From assembly GCA_013694645.1 (NCBI GenBank), contig JACDBZ010000151.1:1-29846 (forward strand): a DNA stretch of 29,846 nt, read 5' to 3'. Within the stretch, counting starts at the first letter, position 1. Each line of letters starts with the position of its first letter. The translations under genes were made by a program, and so were the position numbers. This DNA is from Chloroflexota bacterium (GTDB taxonomy: Bacteria > Chloroflexota > Limnocylindria > QHBO01). Of this stretch, positions 22,111-29,269 are shown piece by piece. Below the pieces are notes generated by a model. The model saw nothing but the letters and a program-made list of their open reading frames with translations. It ran no database searches and had not been told where the DNA came from.

Positions 22111-22611
22111 ATGGGCACCATCGAGCGACGGGACCAGGTGCGGCGACTGATCGCCGCCGGCGGGATCCACACCCAGGCGGAGCTGGTGGCCGCATTCCGA
22201 GAACGGGGTGCGGAGGTCACCCAGGCGACGATCTCGCGTGACCTCGCCGGCCTCGGCGTCGTGCGCGGCTTCCGTGGCGGGCGGCTCACCTACCTGCTGC
22301 CCGACGACATGACCGACGGCGCGGGCGCCGCCGAGGGCCGGCTGCGTCGCCTCCTCGCCGATCTGCCGCTGACAATCGCCGAAACGGCGCCGCTCGTCGT
22401 GCTGCGCACCTCCCCCGGTGGGGCCAATGCGATCGCCTCCGCGATCGACCTGTCCCAATGGGAGCATGTGGTGGGGACGATTGCCGGCGACGACACGATC
22501 TTCGTCGCCTGCACCGACGCCAGCGCCATGCGCCGCTTCCGCGCTCGGCTCGAGGCGTTCATCGGCCAGGTGAGCGCCACGACAGCGACCGATCCGGGAG
22601 GTGAGGGATGA
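22111..22611 (+). CDS. argR: Arginine repressor
   Basis: A 166-aa ArgR/AhrC, a hexameric arginine-dependent DNA-binding protein. The winged helix-turn-helix is at the N-terminus (TQAELVAAFRERGAEVTQATI, SRDLAGLGVV). The C-terminal oligomerisation and arginine-binding domain has TSPGGANAIASAID and GTIAGDDTIFVAC, whose Asp pair contacts arginine. The ATG at 22111 follows AAGGAG at ideal spacing; the GTG at 22096 lies upstream of that site and is rejected. The gene is in the middle of the operon it should control, so repression would be autoregulatory through the ARG boxes at 17661-17698. Its stop overlaps argG by 4 nt. Confidence 0.95.
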   Translation: MGTIERRDQVRRLIAAGGIHTQAELVAAFRERGAEVTQATISRDLAGLGVVRGFRGGRLTYLLPDDMTDGAGAAEGRLRRLLADLPLTIAETAPLVVLRTSPGGANAIASAIDLSQWEHVVGTIAGDDTIFVACTDASAMRRFRARLEAFIGQVSATTATDPGGEG

Positions 22612-23885
22612 GCGAAACCGTCGTGCTCGCCTATTCCGGCGGCCTGGACACCTCGGTCGCCGTCCCGTGGCTGCGTGAGACGCAGGGCTACGAGGTGGTG
22701 ACCCTCACCGTGGACGTGGGCGGCCGCGTCGACGCCGCCGGAGTTCAACGGCGAGCGATCACCGGTGGGGCCCGACGCGCGATCGTGGTCGACGCGCGAG
22801 CAGCCTTCGTCAGCGACTACATCTGGCCGGCCCTCCAGGCGGGATCGCTGTACCAGGGCCAATATCCACTGGCGACGGCGCTGGCGCGGCCGCTCATCGC
22901 GCGACTCCTGGTCGAGGCCGCGCACGAGACCGGCGCCGGTCTCGTCGCGCACGGCTGCACGGGCAAGGGCAACGATCAGGTTCGCTTCGACGTGGCGGTC
23001 GCGGCACTCGACCCATCCCTGCGGGTGATCGCGCCGATGCGAGTCGGAATGGGCATGACCCGCGATGAGGAGCTCGCCTACGCCCGGGAGCGCGGGATCG
23101 ATGTCCCGACCGGGCCGAGCTCGCCATTCAGCATCGACGTGAACCTGTGGGGACGCTCGATCGAAGCTGGCGTGCTCGAGGACCCCTGGGCCGCGCCGCC
23201 GGCCGATGCCTTCGACTGGACGGTCGACCCGGTCGACGCCCCACGGACTCCCCACGAGATCGTCATCGGCTTCGACGAGGGCGCTCCGGTTTCGATCGAC
23301 GCTGAACCGCTGGAGGGCGTGGGCCTCGTGGAGCGAATGAACCACGAGGCTGGTGCCTACGGGATCGGGCGCATCGATCACGTCGAGGATCGGCTCATCG
23401 GCATCAAGAGCCGCGAGATCTACGAAGCGCCCGCGGCGGTCGTCCTGCACGCCGCGCACGCGGCACTCGAGCAGCTGACCCTGTCGCGCGAGCTCCTCGC
23501 CTACAAGCGATCCGTTGGCGATCGGCTCGCGACCCTCGCCTACGACGGCCTCTGGTTCAGCGAGCTGGGCGTTGCGCTGCGCGCATTCGTGACCCATACC
23601 CAGCGGTACGTGAGCGGCGAGGTACGGATGCGGTTCTCCCCTGGCAGCGGCGTCGTGGTCGGCCGTCGCTCCCCGCACTCGCTTTACGACATCGGCCTGG
23701 CGACCTACGACGCCGGCGACCGATTCGACCACGCGTCGGCCGTCGGCTTCATCGCCATTTGGGGCCTGCCCGTGCGCACGCAGGCCGCGGCACGTCGCAA
23801 CGACGGCGCCCAACCCCGCTCGCTCCTCGATGAGCTGGGTGCCGACCGCCTGGATGCAGACGCGCTGGCCGGAGCCATCCGATGA
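22608..23885 (+). CDS. argG: Argininosuccinate synthase
   Basis: A 425-aa ATP-pyrophosphatase joining citrulline and aspartate with ATP hydrolysis to AMP. The PP-loop is LAYSGGLDTS (residues 7-16). Substrate-binding segments are QGQYPLATALARPLIA, AHGCTGKGNDQVRF, SIDVNLWGRSIEAG, GIGRIDHVEDRLIGIKSREIYEAPA, and SLYDIGLATYD near the C-terminus. Length is within the family range. The ATG overlaps argR by 4 nt and the stop overlaps the acetyltransferase gene by 4 nt. Confidence 0.96.
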   Translation: MSETVVLAYSGGLDTSVAVPWLRETQGYEVVTLTVDVGGRVDAAGVQRRAITGGARRAIVVDARAAFVSDYIWPALQAGSLYQGQYPLATALARPLIARLLVEAAHETGAGLVAHGCTGKGNDQVRFDVAVAALDPSLRVIAPMRVGMGMTRDEELAYARERGIDVPTGPSSPFSIDVNLWGRSIEAGVLEDPWAAPPADAFDWTVDPVDAPRTPHEIVIGFDEGAPVSIDAEPLEGVGLVERMNHEAGAYGIGRIDHVEDRLIGIKSREIYEAPAAVVLHAAHAALEQLTLSRELLAYKRSVGDRLATLAYDGLWFSELGVALRAFVTHTQRYVSGEVRMRFSPGSGVVVGRRSPHSLYDIGLATYDAGDRFDHASAVGFIAIWGLPVRTQAAARRNDGAQPRSLLDELGADRLDADALAGAIR

Positions 23886-24400
23886 CCGACCGGACGGGAC
23901 CCGGGGGCCTGCGCATGGCCGGCACGATCGCCGCGCTGACCGCGGACTCGTCCTACGTGCGGCACGCGCGGAGGCGCGACGTCGATCGCATCCTGGAGGT
24001 GATCGGCACCTACGTCGCCCGGCACGTGCTCCTGGCGCGCACGCGCGATGAGGTTCTCGACGAGATCGCCAGCTGGTGGGTGGGCGACCTCAACGGCGAG
24101 GTCGTCGGCTGCGCCGCGCTGCGCGATTTCGGCGCCGGCCTCGGCGAGCTGCGCTCGTTGAGCGTCGTGGCTGCCGCGCACGGACGCGGCCTGGGTGAGT
24201 CGTTGGTGCATGCCGTGGTCCGGGAAGCCCGCAGGCGCGCTATCACGCGCCTCTTCGCGATCACCCGCAACCCGGGGTACTTCGCGCGACACGGCTTCAT
24301 TGAGCTGTCCATCGACGAGGTGCCCGAGATCCTTCACGCCGATCGCGTTCCCTGGTCGCGACGTAGCGGCGCCGGCCATGCCATGGCGCTCGACCTGTGA
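23882..24400 (+). CDS. argA: Short GNAT-type N-acetylglutamate synthase (ArgA-like)
   Basis: A 172-aa GNAT acetyltransferase without an amino-acid kinase domain. The acetyl-CoA loop is HGRGLGESLV in LRSLSVVAAAHGRGLGESLVH, and the C-terminal part FAITRNPGYFARHGFIELS followed by VPEILHADRVPW is typical of the GNAT part of N-acetylglutamate synthases and of short stand-alone forms such as mycobacterial Rv2747. It would acetylate glutamate with acetyl-CoA to prime the ArgJ cycle. Context is strong: it overlaps argG and argD by 4 nt each. The ATG at 23882 is chosen for coupling; conserved sequence begins near residue 25 (YVRHARRRD), so ATG at residue 12 is also possible. Confidence 0.82.
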   Translation: MTDRTGPGGLRMAGTIAALTADSSYVRHARRRDVDRILEVIGTYVARHVLLARTRDEVLDEIASWWVGDLNGEVVGCAALRDFGAGLGELRSLSVVAAAHGRGLGESLVHAVVREARRRAITRLFAITRNPGYFARHGFIELSIDEVPEILHADRVPWSRRSGAGHAMALDL

Positions 24401-25602
24401 GCACGGTGCAGACGTCATCCGACGCACCGGGCCGCGAGGAGCGGGTCCACCTCCAGACGTACGCCCGCCAGCCGATCACCCTCATCAGCGGCCATGGCTG
24501 CTGGGTGACCGATGATGCCGGTCGCGAGTACCTCGACCTCGTGGCCGGGATCGCGGTGAACGTGCTCGGACACTCCCATCCCGCGGTCGCCGAGGCGGTG
24601 GCTCGCCAGGCGGCGACGCTGGTCCAGGTCTCGAACCTGTACTACACGCTTCCCCAGCTCGAGCTGGCGGAGGAGCTCGTGTCACGCTCGCCGTTCGACC
24701 GCGCCTTCTTCACGAACTCGGGCACCGAGGCGAATGAGGCGGCCCTCAAGCTCGCGCGTCGCCACGGCGGTGAGCGCGGCGCACACGAGGTCGTCAGCCT
24801 CGTCGGCTCCTTCCACGGCCGAACCTTCGGCTCCCTTGCGGCGACCGGCCAGCCGACATACCAGGCGCCATTTGCGCCGCTGCCACCGGGCTTCCGGCAC
24901 GTGACGCCGAATGACGTCGACCAGCTCGACGCCACCGTGACGGATGCCACCTGCGCCGTCCTCCTCGAGCCGATCATGGGCGAGGGAGGCGTCCATCCGC
25001 TGACCGACGAGTTTCTCATCGCGGCGCGCGCGGCCTGCGACCGGGTCGGCGCGCTCCTGATCCTCGACGAGATCCAGACCGGGGTGGGGCGCACCGGCAC
25101 GTTCTTCGCGTTCGAGCAGACGCCAATCGTTCCCGACGCCGTCACGCTGGCCAAGGGTCTTGCCGGCGGAATCCCGATCGGTGCGCTGCTGGTCCGCGAG
25201 CGGGCCGCCGCCTTCAAGATCGGAGATCACGGAACGACGCTCGGCGGCAATCCCGTCTCATGCGCGGCGGGCCTGGCCACGCTGCACGTCATCGACACCG
25301 ATGATCTCATGGCCAACGCACGCGCTCGGGGCGCTCAGCTTGTCGAGGCGCTCGCGAAGCTCCTCGCCGACGGCGTGCTCGCGGAGGTCCGCGGCCGCGG
25401 CCTGATGCTCGGGCTGGAGACCGCGAAGCCGATCGCCCGCGCGGCAGTGGCTGTCGCGCGCGATCATCACGGTCTGCTCATCAACGCCACCGGCGACAGC
25501 ACCATCCGTCTCGTGCCGCCGCTGACGATCGGCGCCGACGAAGTGGATCTCGCCGTCGAGCGCCTCGAGGCCGCGCTCGCCGACGCCGGGAGCGCCACAT
25601 GA
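24397..25602 (+). CDS. argD: Acetylornithine aminotransferase
   Basis: A 401-aa class III PLP aminotransferase converting N-acetylglutamate semialdehyde to N-acetylornithine. Landmarks are GHSHPAV, FFTNSGTEANEAALKLAR, the SFHGRTFGSLAATGQ loop, LLEPIMGEGGVHP, LILDEIQTGVGRTG (D224 binds the PLP ring nitrogen), and the Schiff-base Lys K253 in TLAKGLAGGIPIGA. The phosphate-cup Thr follows in HGTTLGGNPVSCAAG. GTG start overlapping the acetyltransferase stop as GTGA, with argF overlapping at the other end. Confidence 0.95.
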   Translation: MSTVQTSSDAPGREERVHLQTYARQPITLISGHGCWVTDDAGREYLDLVAGIAVNVLGHSHPAVAEAVARQAATLVQVSNLYYTLPQLELAEELVSRSPFDRAFFTNSGTEANEAALKLARRHGGERGAHEVVSLVGSFHGRTFGSLAATGQPTYQAPFAPLPPGFRHVTPNDVDQLDATVTDATCAVLLEPIMGEGGVHPLTDEFLIAARAACDRVGALLILDEIQTGVGRTGTFFAFEQTPIVPDAVTLAKGLAGGIPIGALLVRERAAAFKIGDHGTTLGGNPVSCAAGLATLHVIDTDDLMANARARGAQLVEALAKLLADGVLAEVRGRGLMLGLETAKPIARAAVAVARDHHGLLINATGDSTIRLVPPLTIGADEVDLAVERLEAALADAGSAT

Positions 25603-26570
25603 CCGTCAACGTTGCGACGCCGGTGCGCGGGCGAGTCACGCGGCTGCGACACCTGCTCGGCGCGGGGGACGTTGAAGACCTGCATCTGGGGCGGCTGCTC
25701 GACAGGGCGGACCTGCTCCGGAGCACGCAGCGGAGCGACCGGCCCCGGCCGCTCGAAGGGATGCAGGTCGCTCTGCTGTTCGAGAAGCCGAGCCTCCGCA
25801 CGCGCGTGAGCTTCGAGGTGGCCGTGACGAGCCTGGGCGGTCATGCCATCGCGCTCGGGCCGGACGAGGTCGGCCTCGGGCGTCGAGAGAGCGCGGCCGA
25901 CGTGGGGCGCAACCTGTCGCGGCTCGTCGACGCCATCGTGCTGCGCACGTTCGCCCACGACACCCTTCTCGAGATGGCCGCCGCCGCGTCGGTGCCGGTG
26001 GTCAACGCCCTCACCGATGCCGAGCATCCGTGCCAGGCACTGGCCGACCTCCTGACGCTGCGCCGGCACTTCGGCCGGCTGGCCGGGCTTCGCCTGGCGT
26101 ACATCGGCGATGGCAACAACGTCGCGAACTCGCTGATGCTGGCTGGTGCGCTGGCCGGCCTGGATATCCGCATCGCGACGCCGACCGGATACGCGCCGGA
26201 TACGTCATTCGTCAACCAGGCGCGGGCACTCGCCGCGCGACGCCGGGGGCGCATCACCATCGGCACAGATCCGGTCGAGGCGGTCACCGGCGCCGATGCG
26301 GTCTACACCGATGTCTGGACCAGCATGGGCCGCGAGGCTGAAGCCGATGAGCGGCGTGCCCGCTTCGAGGGGTTCGAGGTGAACGCGACGCTCCTCGGAC
26401 ACGCTGCGCCACACGTCGCTGCGCTCCATTGCATGCCTGCCCATCGCGGGGAGGAGATCAGCGCGGCCATCCTGGACGGGCCGCGCTCGCTTGCCCTCGA
26501 GCAGGCGGAGAACCGCCGCTACGTCCAGGAGGCCGTGCTCATCGAATTGCTCGCTCCCCACGTTCGGTGA
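25599..26570 (+). CDS. argF: Ornithine carbamoyltransferase
   Basis: A 323-aa enzyme joining carbamoyl phosphate and ornithine to give citrulline. The carbamoyl-phosphate site is FEKPSLRTRVSFE (SLRTR at 65-69) and HPCQALADLLTL, the ornithine site is DVWTSMG, and the catalytic Cys loop is HCMPAHRGEEI. An N-acetylornithine carbamoyltransferase seems unlikely because ArgJ provides free ornithine. Last gene of the operon. The ATG overlaps the argD stop by 4 nt and the gene converges on the DUF4349 gene with only 14 nt between stops; no hairpin terminator is seen there. It uses the product of the divergent carAB genes. Confidence 0.95.
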   Translation: MTVNVATPVRGRVTRLRHLLGAGDVEDLHLGRLLDRADLLRSTQRSDRPRPLEGMQVALLFEKPSLRTRVSFEVAVTSLGGHAIALGPDEVGLGRRESAADVGRNLSRLVDAIVLRTFAHDTLLEMAAAASVPVVNALTDAEHPCQALADLLTLRRHFGRLAGLRLAYIGDGNNVANSLMLAGALAGLDIRIATPTGYAPDTSFVNQARALAARRRGRITIGTDPVEAVTGADAVYTDVWTSMGREAEADERRARFEGFEVNATLLGHAAPHVAALHCMPAHRGEEISAAILDGPRSLALEQAENRRYVQEAVLIELLAPHVR

Positions 26571-26584
26571 AGACGAAGCCGCGG

Positions 26585-27511
26585 TCAGGCTGGCGGAACG
26601 TCGCGGGCGGCAGGGATCGGTAATCGGCGGCGTACTTCGAGGAAGCCGCGCAGCGCCAGCAGCACGAGCAGCGCCAGCACGAGCAGCACCGGCAGCCATA
26701 CGATCCCGAACCAGATCAGCGCATTCAGCAGCCCATGGCCGATGCCGACCAGCGACGCGAGGGCGCCGTCCAGCTGCACCCCGGGGTCCCATGTCTCGGT
26801 CACCGCGGCGATCGGCTCCGCGATCGGGATGAGCGACACGGTCAGCGTCGACAGATCCGCGTCACCCTCGATCTCCTGGAGCTGAGCCTCCAGCTGTTCG
26901 ATCTCACCTCGCACGGCGTCCAGGCGCGACTGGACCGCCAGCACGTCGTCGATACGCTCGGCCCGTTCGAGAAGAACCCGATACGAAACTTCCGATGCCT
27001 CGAGATTCGCAATCCTCGCGCCGAGATCGATAAGCTGGCGCGTGACGTCCGACTCTCGGGTCGCCTCCACCACCACCTCGCCGTCCAGGGCGCGCAGGCG
27101 CTCCAGCGCCTCGTCGAAGCGCGAAGCCGGGATCCGCAACGTCAATGTCGCGCCCTCGTCGCCTGATCCTGCCTGCGAACCGCCGACGTAGCCCCCGAGC
27201 TCCAGCACGAAGGCGCGCACGCTGCCGACCGCGGCCGATACGTTCGCCACCTCGACGCTGACCTCGCCGGTCTTGATGATCCGTTGCTCGATCGGCGCGG
27301 CGTTGCCCTCGCCACTGGCCGGCCCGGCCCCGCTCGTGTCCTCGCCCGGTCCCGAGCCTGCGTCAGCCGCGCGGTCTTCCATCGCTGCGCTGGCGGCGGG
27401 CTCGAAAGGATCCGCAGAGGCTCCGGAGCCCGCGCTGCTGCTGCAGCCGGCGATGACGAGCGTGGACAGCAGAAGCATGATGCATCGGCGCATCGGCGTG
27501 AGTTGGTGCAT
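26585..27511 (-). CDS. DUF4349 lipoprotein
   Basis: A 308-aa predicted lipoprotein: a basic N-terminus, a hydrophobic core, and lipobox VIAGC with Cys23. An acidic Gly/Ala/Ser-rich spacer follows to about residue 70. The DUF4349 region has IIKTGEVSVEVANVSAAVGSV, TLRIPASRFDEALERL and a Leu/Glu heptad stretch (VQSRLDAVRGEIEQLEAQLQ) likely to form a coiled coil. A C-terminal TM helix (LIWFGIVWLPVLLVLALLVLLALRG, split by position) and a basic tail end the protein. The function of DUF4349 is unknown; it is probably outside the membrane, tethered at both ends. The ATG at 27511 is chosen because AAGGAGG lies 9 nt upstream; the frame runs on to 27574 without support. Confidence 0.85.
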   Translation of the reverse strand: MHQLTPMRRCIMLLLSTLVIAGCSSSAGSGASADPFEPAASAAMEDRAADAGSGPGEDTSGAGPASGEGNAAPIEQRIIKTGEVSVEVANVSAAVGSVRAFVLELGGYVGGSQAGSGDEGATLTLRIPASRFDEALERLRALDGEVVVEATRESDVTRQLIDLGARIANLEASEVSYRVLLERAERIDDVLAVQSRLDAVRGEIEQLEAQLQEIEGDADLSTLTVSLIPIAEPIAAVTETWDPGVQLDGALASLVGIGHGLLNALIWFGIVWLPVLLVLALLVLLALRGFLEVRRRLPIPAARDVPPA

Positions 27512-27530
27512 GACGACATCCCTCCTTTGG

Positions 27531-27560
27531 TTGCACTGCCGGACGCCAGCCGGCAGGCAA
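27531..27560 (-). repeat. Inverted repeat in the leader of the DUF4349 gene
   Basis: On the minus strand TTGC-CTGCCGG pairs with CCGGCAG-T-GCAA around a 7-nt loop, giving 11 bp with one bulged base. It lies directly upstream of the AAGGAGG of the DUF4349 gene, so it may be an operator or a structured leader. Confidence 0.45.
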
Positions 27561-27590
27561 TCGTTCCGCACCATGAATACGCCGCTCGGC

Positions 27591-27596
27591 TAGGCT
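27591..27596 (+). promoter_or_regulatory. Candidate -10 for the VIT1-family gene
   Basis: TAGGCT (TANNNT form) ends 6 nt before the ATG at 27603. The transcript would begin at the start codon, and no Shine-Dalgarno sequence is present, again suggesting a leaderless message. No clear -35 is visible. Confidence 0.35.
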
Positions 27597-27602
27597 TCGT
27601 TC

Positions 27603-28412
27603 ATGGACGAACGCACCGCCGAGCTCATGGCCGACGAGGACGCGCGCTCGGAGATGGCCGCTCACGAGTTCGATCACGAGTTCCTGCATACGCACCTCAC
27701 CGATGAGCGCAAGCGGGCCGGGCTGCTCGGCGAGATTCGCGAGGCCATCTTTGGCGCGCAGGATGGGCTGGTCAGCACGCTGGCGGTGGTCAGCACCGTC
27801 GCGGGCGCGACGTCGGATCGCTACCCCGTCCTGGTGGCCGGCATCGCCTCCGGGCTGGCCGGCATCTTCAGCATGGCGGCCGGCGAGTACATCGGCAGCA
27901 AGAGCCAGCGCGAGATCTTCGACGCGCAGATCCACGACGAACGCCAGGAGGTCCACGAACGACCCGGTGAGGCGGAGGCGGAGGTCGCGTTCATGTTCGA
28001 GGAGGACGGACTGCCGCATGACAAGGCGCTCGCGATTGCTCGCGTCATGGCCGAGCACCCGGATGTCCTGCTCAAGACCATGATCGAGAAGGAGCTTGGT
28101 CTCGCGGTCGAGGAGGGCGGCGGCTCGCCCCTCCAGGGAGCGCTCGTCATGGGTGCTGCATTCGGCCTCGGCACCATTCCACCGATCCTGCCGCACGTCT
28201 TCATCAATGGCGAGATCGCGGTCATCGTCTCGGTGGCGGCGACGCTGGCCGTCCTGTTCAGCATCGGCGCGCTGAAGAGCAGGTGGACGCATCGGTCCTG
28301 GTGGGCGTCCGGATTCGAGATCATGGTGCTGGGCGCCGTCGCCGGTATCGCCGGTTATTTCTTCGGCAGCATCCTGCCGATGCTGCTCGGCGCACCCGAG
28401 GCCGTCGCCTAG
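27603..28412 (+). CDS. VIT1/CCC1-family metal transporter
   Basis: A 269-aa membrane protein of the vacuolar iron transporter family, which moves Fe2+ or Mn2+ out of the cytoplasm. The signature first helix is IREAIFGAQDGLVSTLAVVSTVAGA (given here as the region at about residues 45-69), followed by SGLAGIFSMAAGEYIGSKSQ. A cytoplasmic Glu-rich metal-binding loop lies at about 105-165. Three more hydrophobic segments span about 178-200, 205-225 and 240-262. The N-terminal ~35 residues are acidic and His-containing (HEFDHEFLHTH). The ATG at 27603 is the first start after the predicted -10. The stop shares the palindrome CTAG with the stop of the convergent small membrane gene. Confidence 0.87.
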   Translation: MDERTAELMADEDARSEMAAHEFDHEFLHTHLTDERKRAGLLGEIREAIFGAQDGLVSTLAVVSTVAGATSDRYPVLVAGIASGLAGIFSMAAGEYIGSKSQREIFDAQIHDERQEVHERPGEAEAEVAFMFEEDGLPHDKALAIARVMAEHPDVLLKTMIEKELGLAVEEGGGSPLQGALVMGAAFGLGTIPPILPHVFINGEIAVIVSVAATLAVLFSIGALKSRWTHRSWWASGFEIMVLGAVAGIAGYFFGSILPMLLGAPEAVA

Positions 28413-28606
28413 ATCCCCTGGAAGATCATCCCCGCGAACAGGACGATCGCGGCGACCACGAACGACCAGGCGCCGATCGCCTCCGACGACATGCCGGCCA
28501 GACTCGGGACGACGCCACCGAACGTCCCCAGCAGGCCGATGAGCACGAAGACCAGTGCGACGATGATCGTCGGCATGCGCGGCGCGAAGTTCATGCGACC
28601 ACCCAT
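28409..28606 (-). CDS. Small two-TM membrane protein (A)
   Basis: A 65-aa hydrophobic protein with two predicted helices (about 12-33 and 43-63) linked by a short Gly/Ser loop, ending FAGMIFQGI. I recognise no family. It shares a layout with the adjacent 75-aa protein: a basic-Met-Pro start before helix one (RMPTIIVALVFVLIGL), an AW-x-F entry into helix two and a final GI, so the pair looks like an old tandem duplication. It follows that gene after 4 nt, so they form one transcript. The ATG at 28606 is used; Met5 is an alternative. Its stop overlaps the stop of the convergent metal transporter gene within CTAG. Confidence 0.65.
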   Translation of the reverse strand: MGGRMNFAPRMPTIIVALVFVLIGLLGTFGGVVPSLAGMSSEAIGAWSFVVAAIVLFAGMIFQGI

Positions 28607-28610
28607 CGGG

Positions 28611-28838
28611 TCAGATTCCCGGCAACAGTGAGCCGATGATCAGCAGCGCGTCACCGGCCAGCAGGAAGAGCCACGCGACCTGGGTCGTCACCTCGATGTT
28701 CGTGCCGAATGTCGACTGGACAACGTCGAGAGCCTGGTTGACGAAGTCGATGGGAAAGACCGTCGCCGAGAGCCCCACCGAGATCATGGCGACCGCGATG
28801 ACGACGGTGACCATCTTCGGCGGGTTGGGGCGCAGCAT
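28611..28838 (-). CDS. Small two-TM membrane protein (B)
   Basis: A 75-aa hydrophobic protein: MLRPNPPKMVTVVIAVAM begins helix one, a more polar loop (VNQALDVVQSTFGTNIEVTTQ) follows, and a second helix AWLFLLAGDALLIIGSLLPGI ends the chain. It resembles its downstream neighbour in architecture and helix sequence but has a longer loop. Function unknown. The ATG at 28838 is chosen because it begins the hydrophobic pattern and lies 23 nt after the cupredoxin stop; upstream extension to 28922 would overlap that gene. It is probably expressed with the cupredoxin and the DUF2330-like protein. Confidence 0.65.
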   Translation of the reverse strand: MLRPNPPKMVTVVIAVAMISVGLSATVFPIDFVNQALDVVQSTFGTNIEVTTQVAWLFLLAGDALLIIGSLLPGI

Positions 28839-28861
28839 GGCCGGCAGTCTACGGACGCCGG

Positions 28862-29269
28862 TCAACCCTCGACGGACAGTTCGCCGACCATGCCGTATGA
28901 CTCGTGCTGGGGCAGATGGCACACGTAGGCCAGCGTCCCGGGTTCGTCAAAGGTGATCGTCGTATCGACCGTCTCGAGCGCCGGCAGACTGACTTCGGTC
29001 GGCAGGCCATCGTGACGCTCGTGCGTGCCGGTGCGGTGCGCGTCGTGGAATGTCTCATCCCCGAGGAGCCACTCGTGGTCGATCGGATCCTGGTTGACAA
29101 GCACGAACATGATCGGGACTCCGCGCGGGACCGTCAGCTGCGATGGCTCGAAGGCCGAGTAATGAATCGTGATCGTGATCGTCTGCGCGGATGGGGCACA
29201 GCCGACGGCCGCCGTCACCGCCAGGAGCAGTGCCGCGGCCGTCGAGCCGATCCGACCGGTTCGCCTCAT
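28862..29269 (-). CDS. Cupredoxin-domain lipoprotein
   Basis: A 135-aa exported blue-copper-type protein. The signal segment ends in AVGC, so Cys24 may be lipidated. The cupredoxin fold begins ITITIHYSAFEPSQLTVPRG, and the candidate copper ligands are H65 (IDHEWLLG), C117, H122 and M127 in YVCHLPQHESYGMVGEL, a C-x4-H-x4-M spacing as in sulfocyanin-like type 1 sites. A His-rich insert (FHDAHRTGTHERH, about 74-86) lies between. It could shuttle electrons at the membrane surface or bind copper. The ATG at 29269 overlaps the stop of the upstream DUF2330-like gene by 4 nt (ATGA); the open frame to 29533 lies inside that gene. Confidence 0.85.
   Translation of the reverse strand: MRRTGRIGSTAAALLLAVTAAVGCAPSAQTITITIHYSAFEPSQLTVPRGVPIMFVLVNQDPIDHEWLLGDETFHDAHRTGTHERHDGLPTEVSLPALETVDTTITFDEPGTLAYVCHLPQHESYGMVGELSVEG

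Noticed and set aside
22290..23813. 507-codon minus-strand frame antisense to argG
   Set aside because: Antisense shadow of a confident enzyme gene with no family resemblance.
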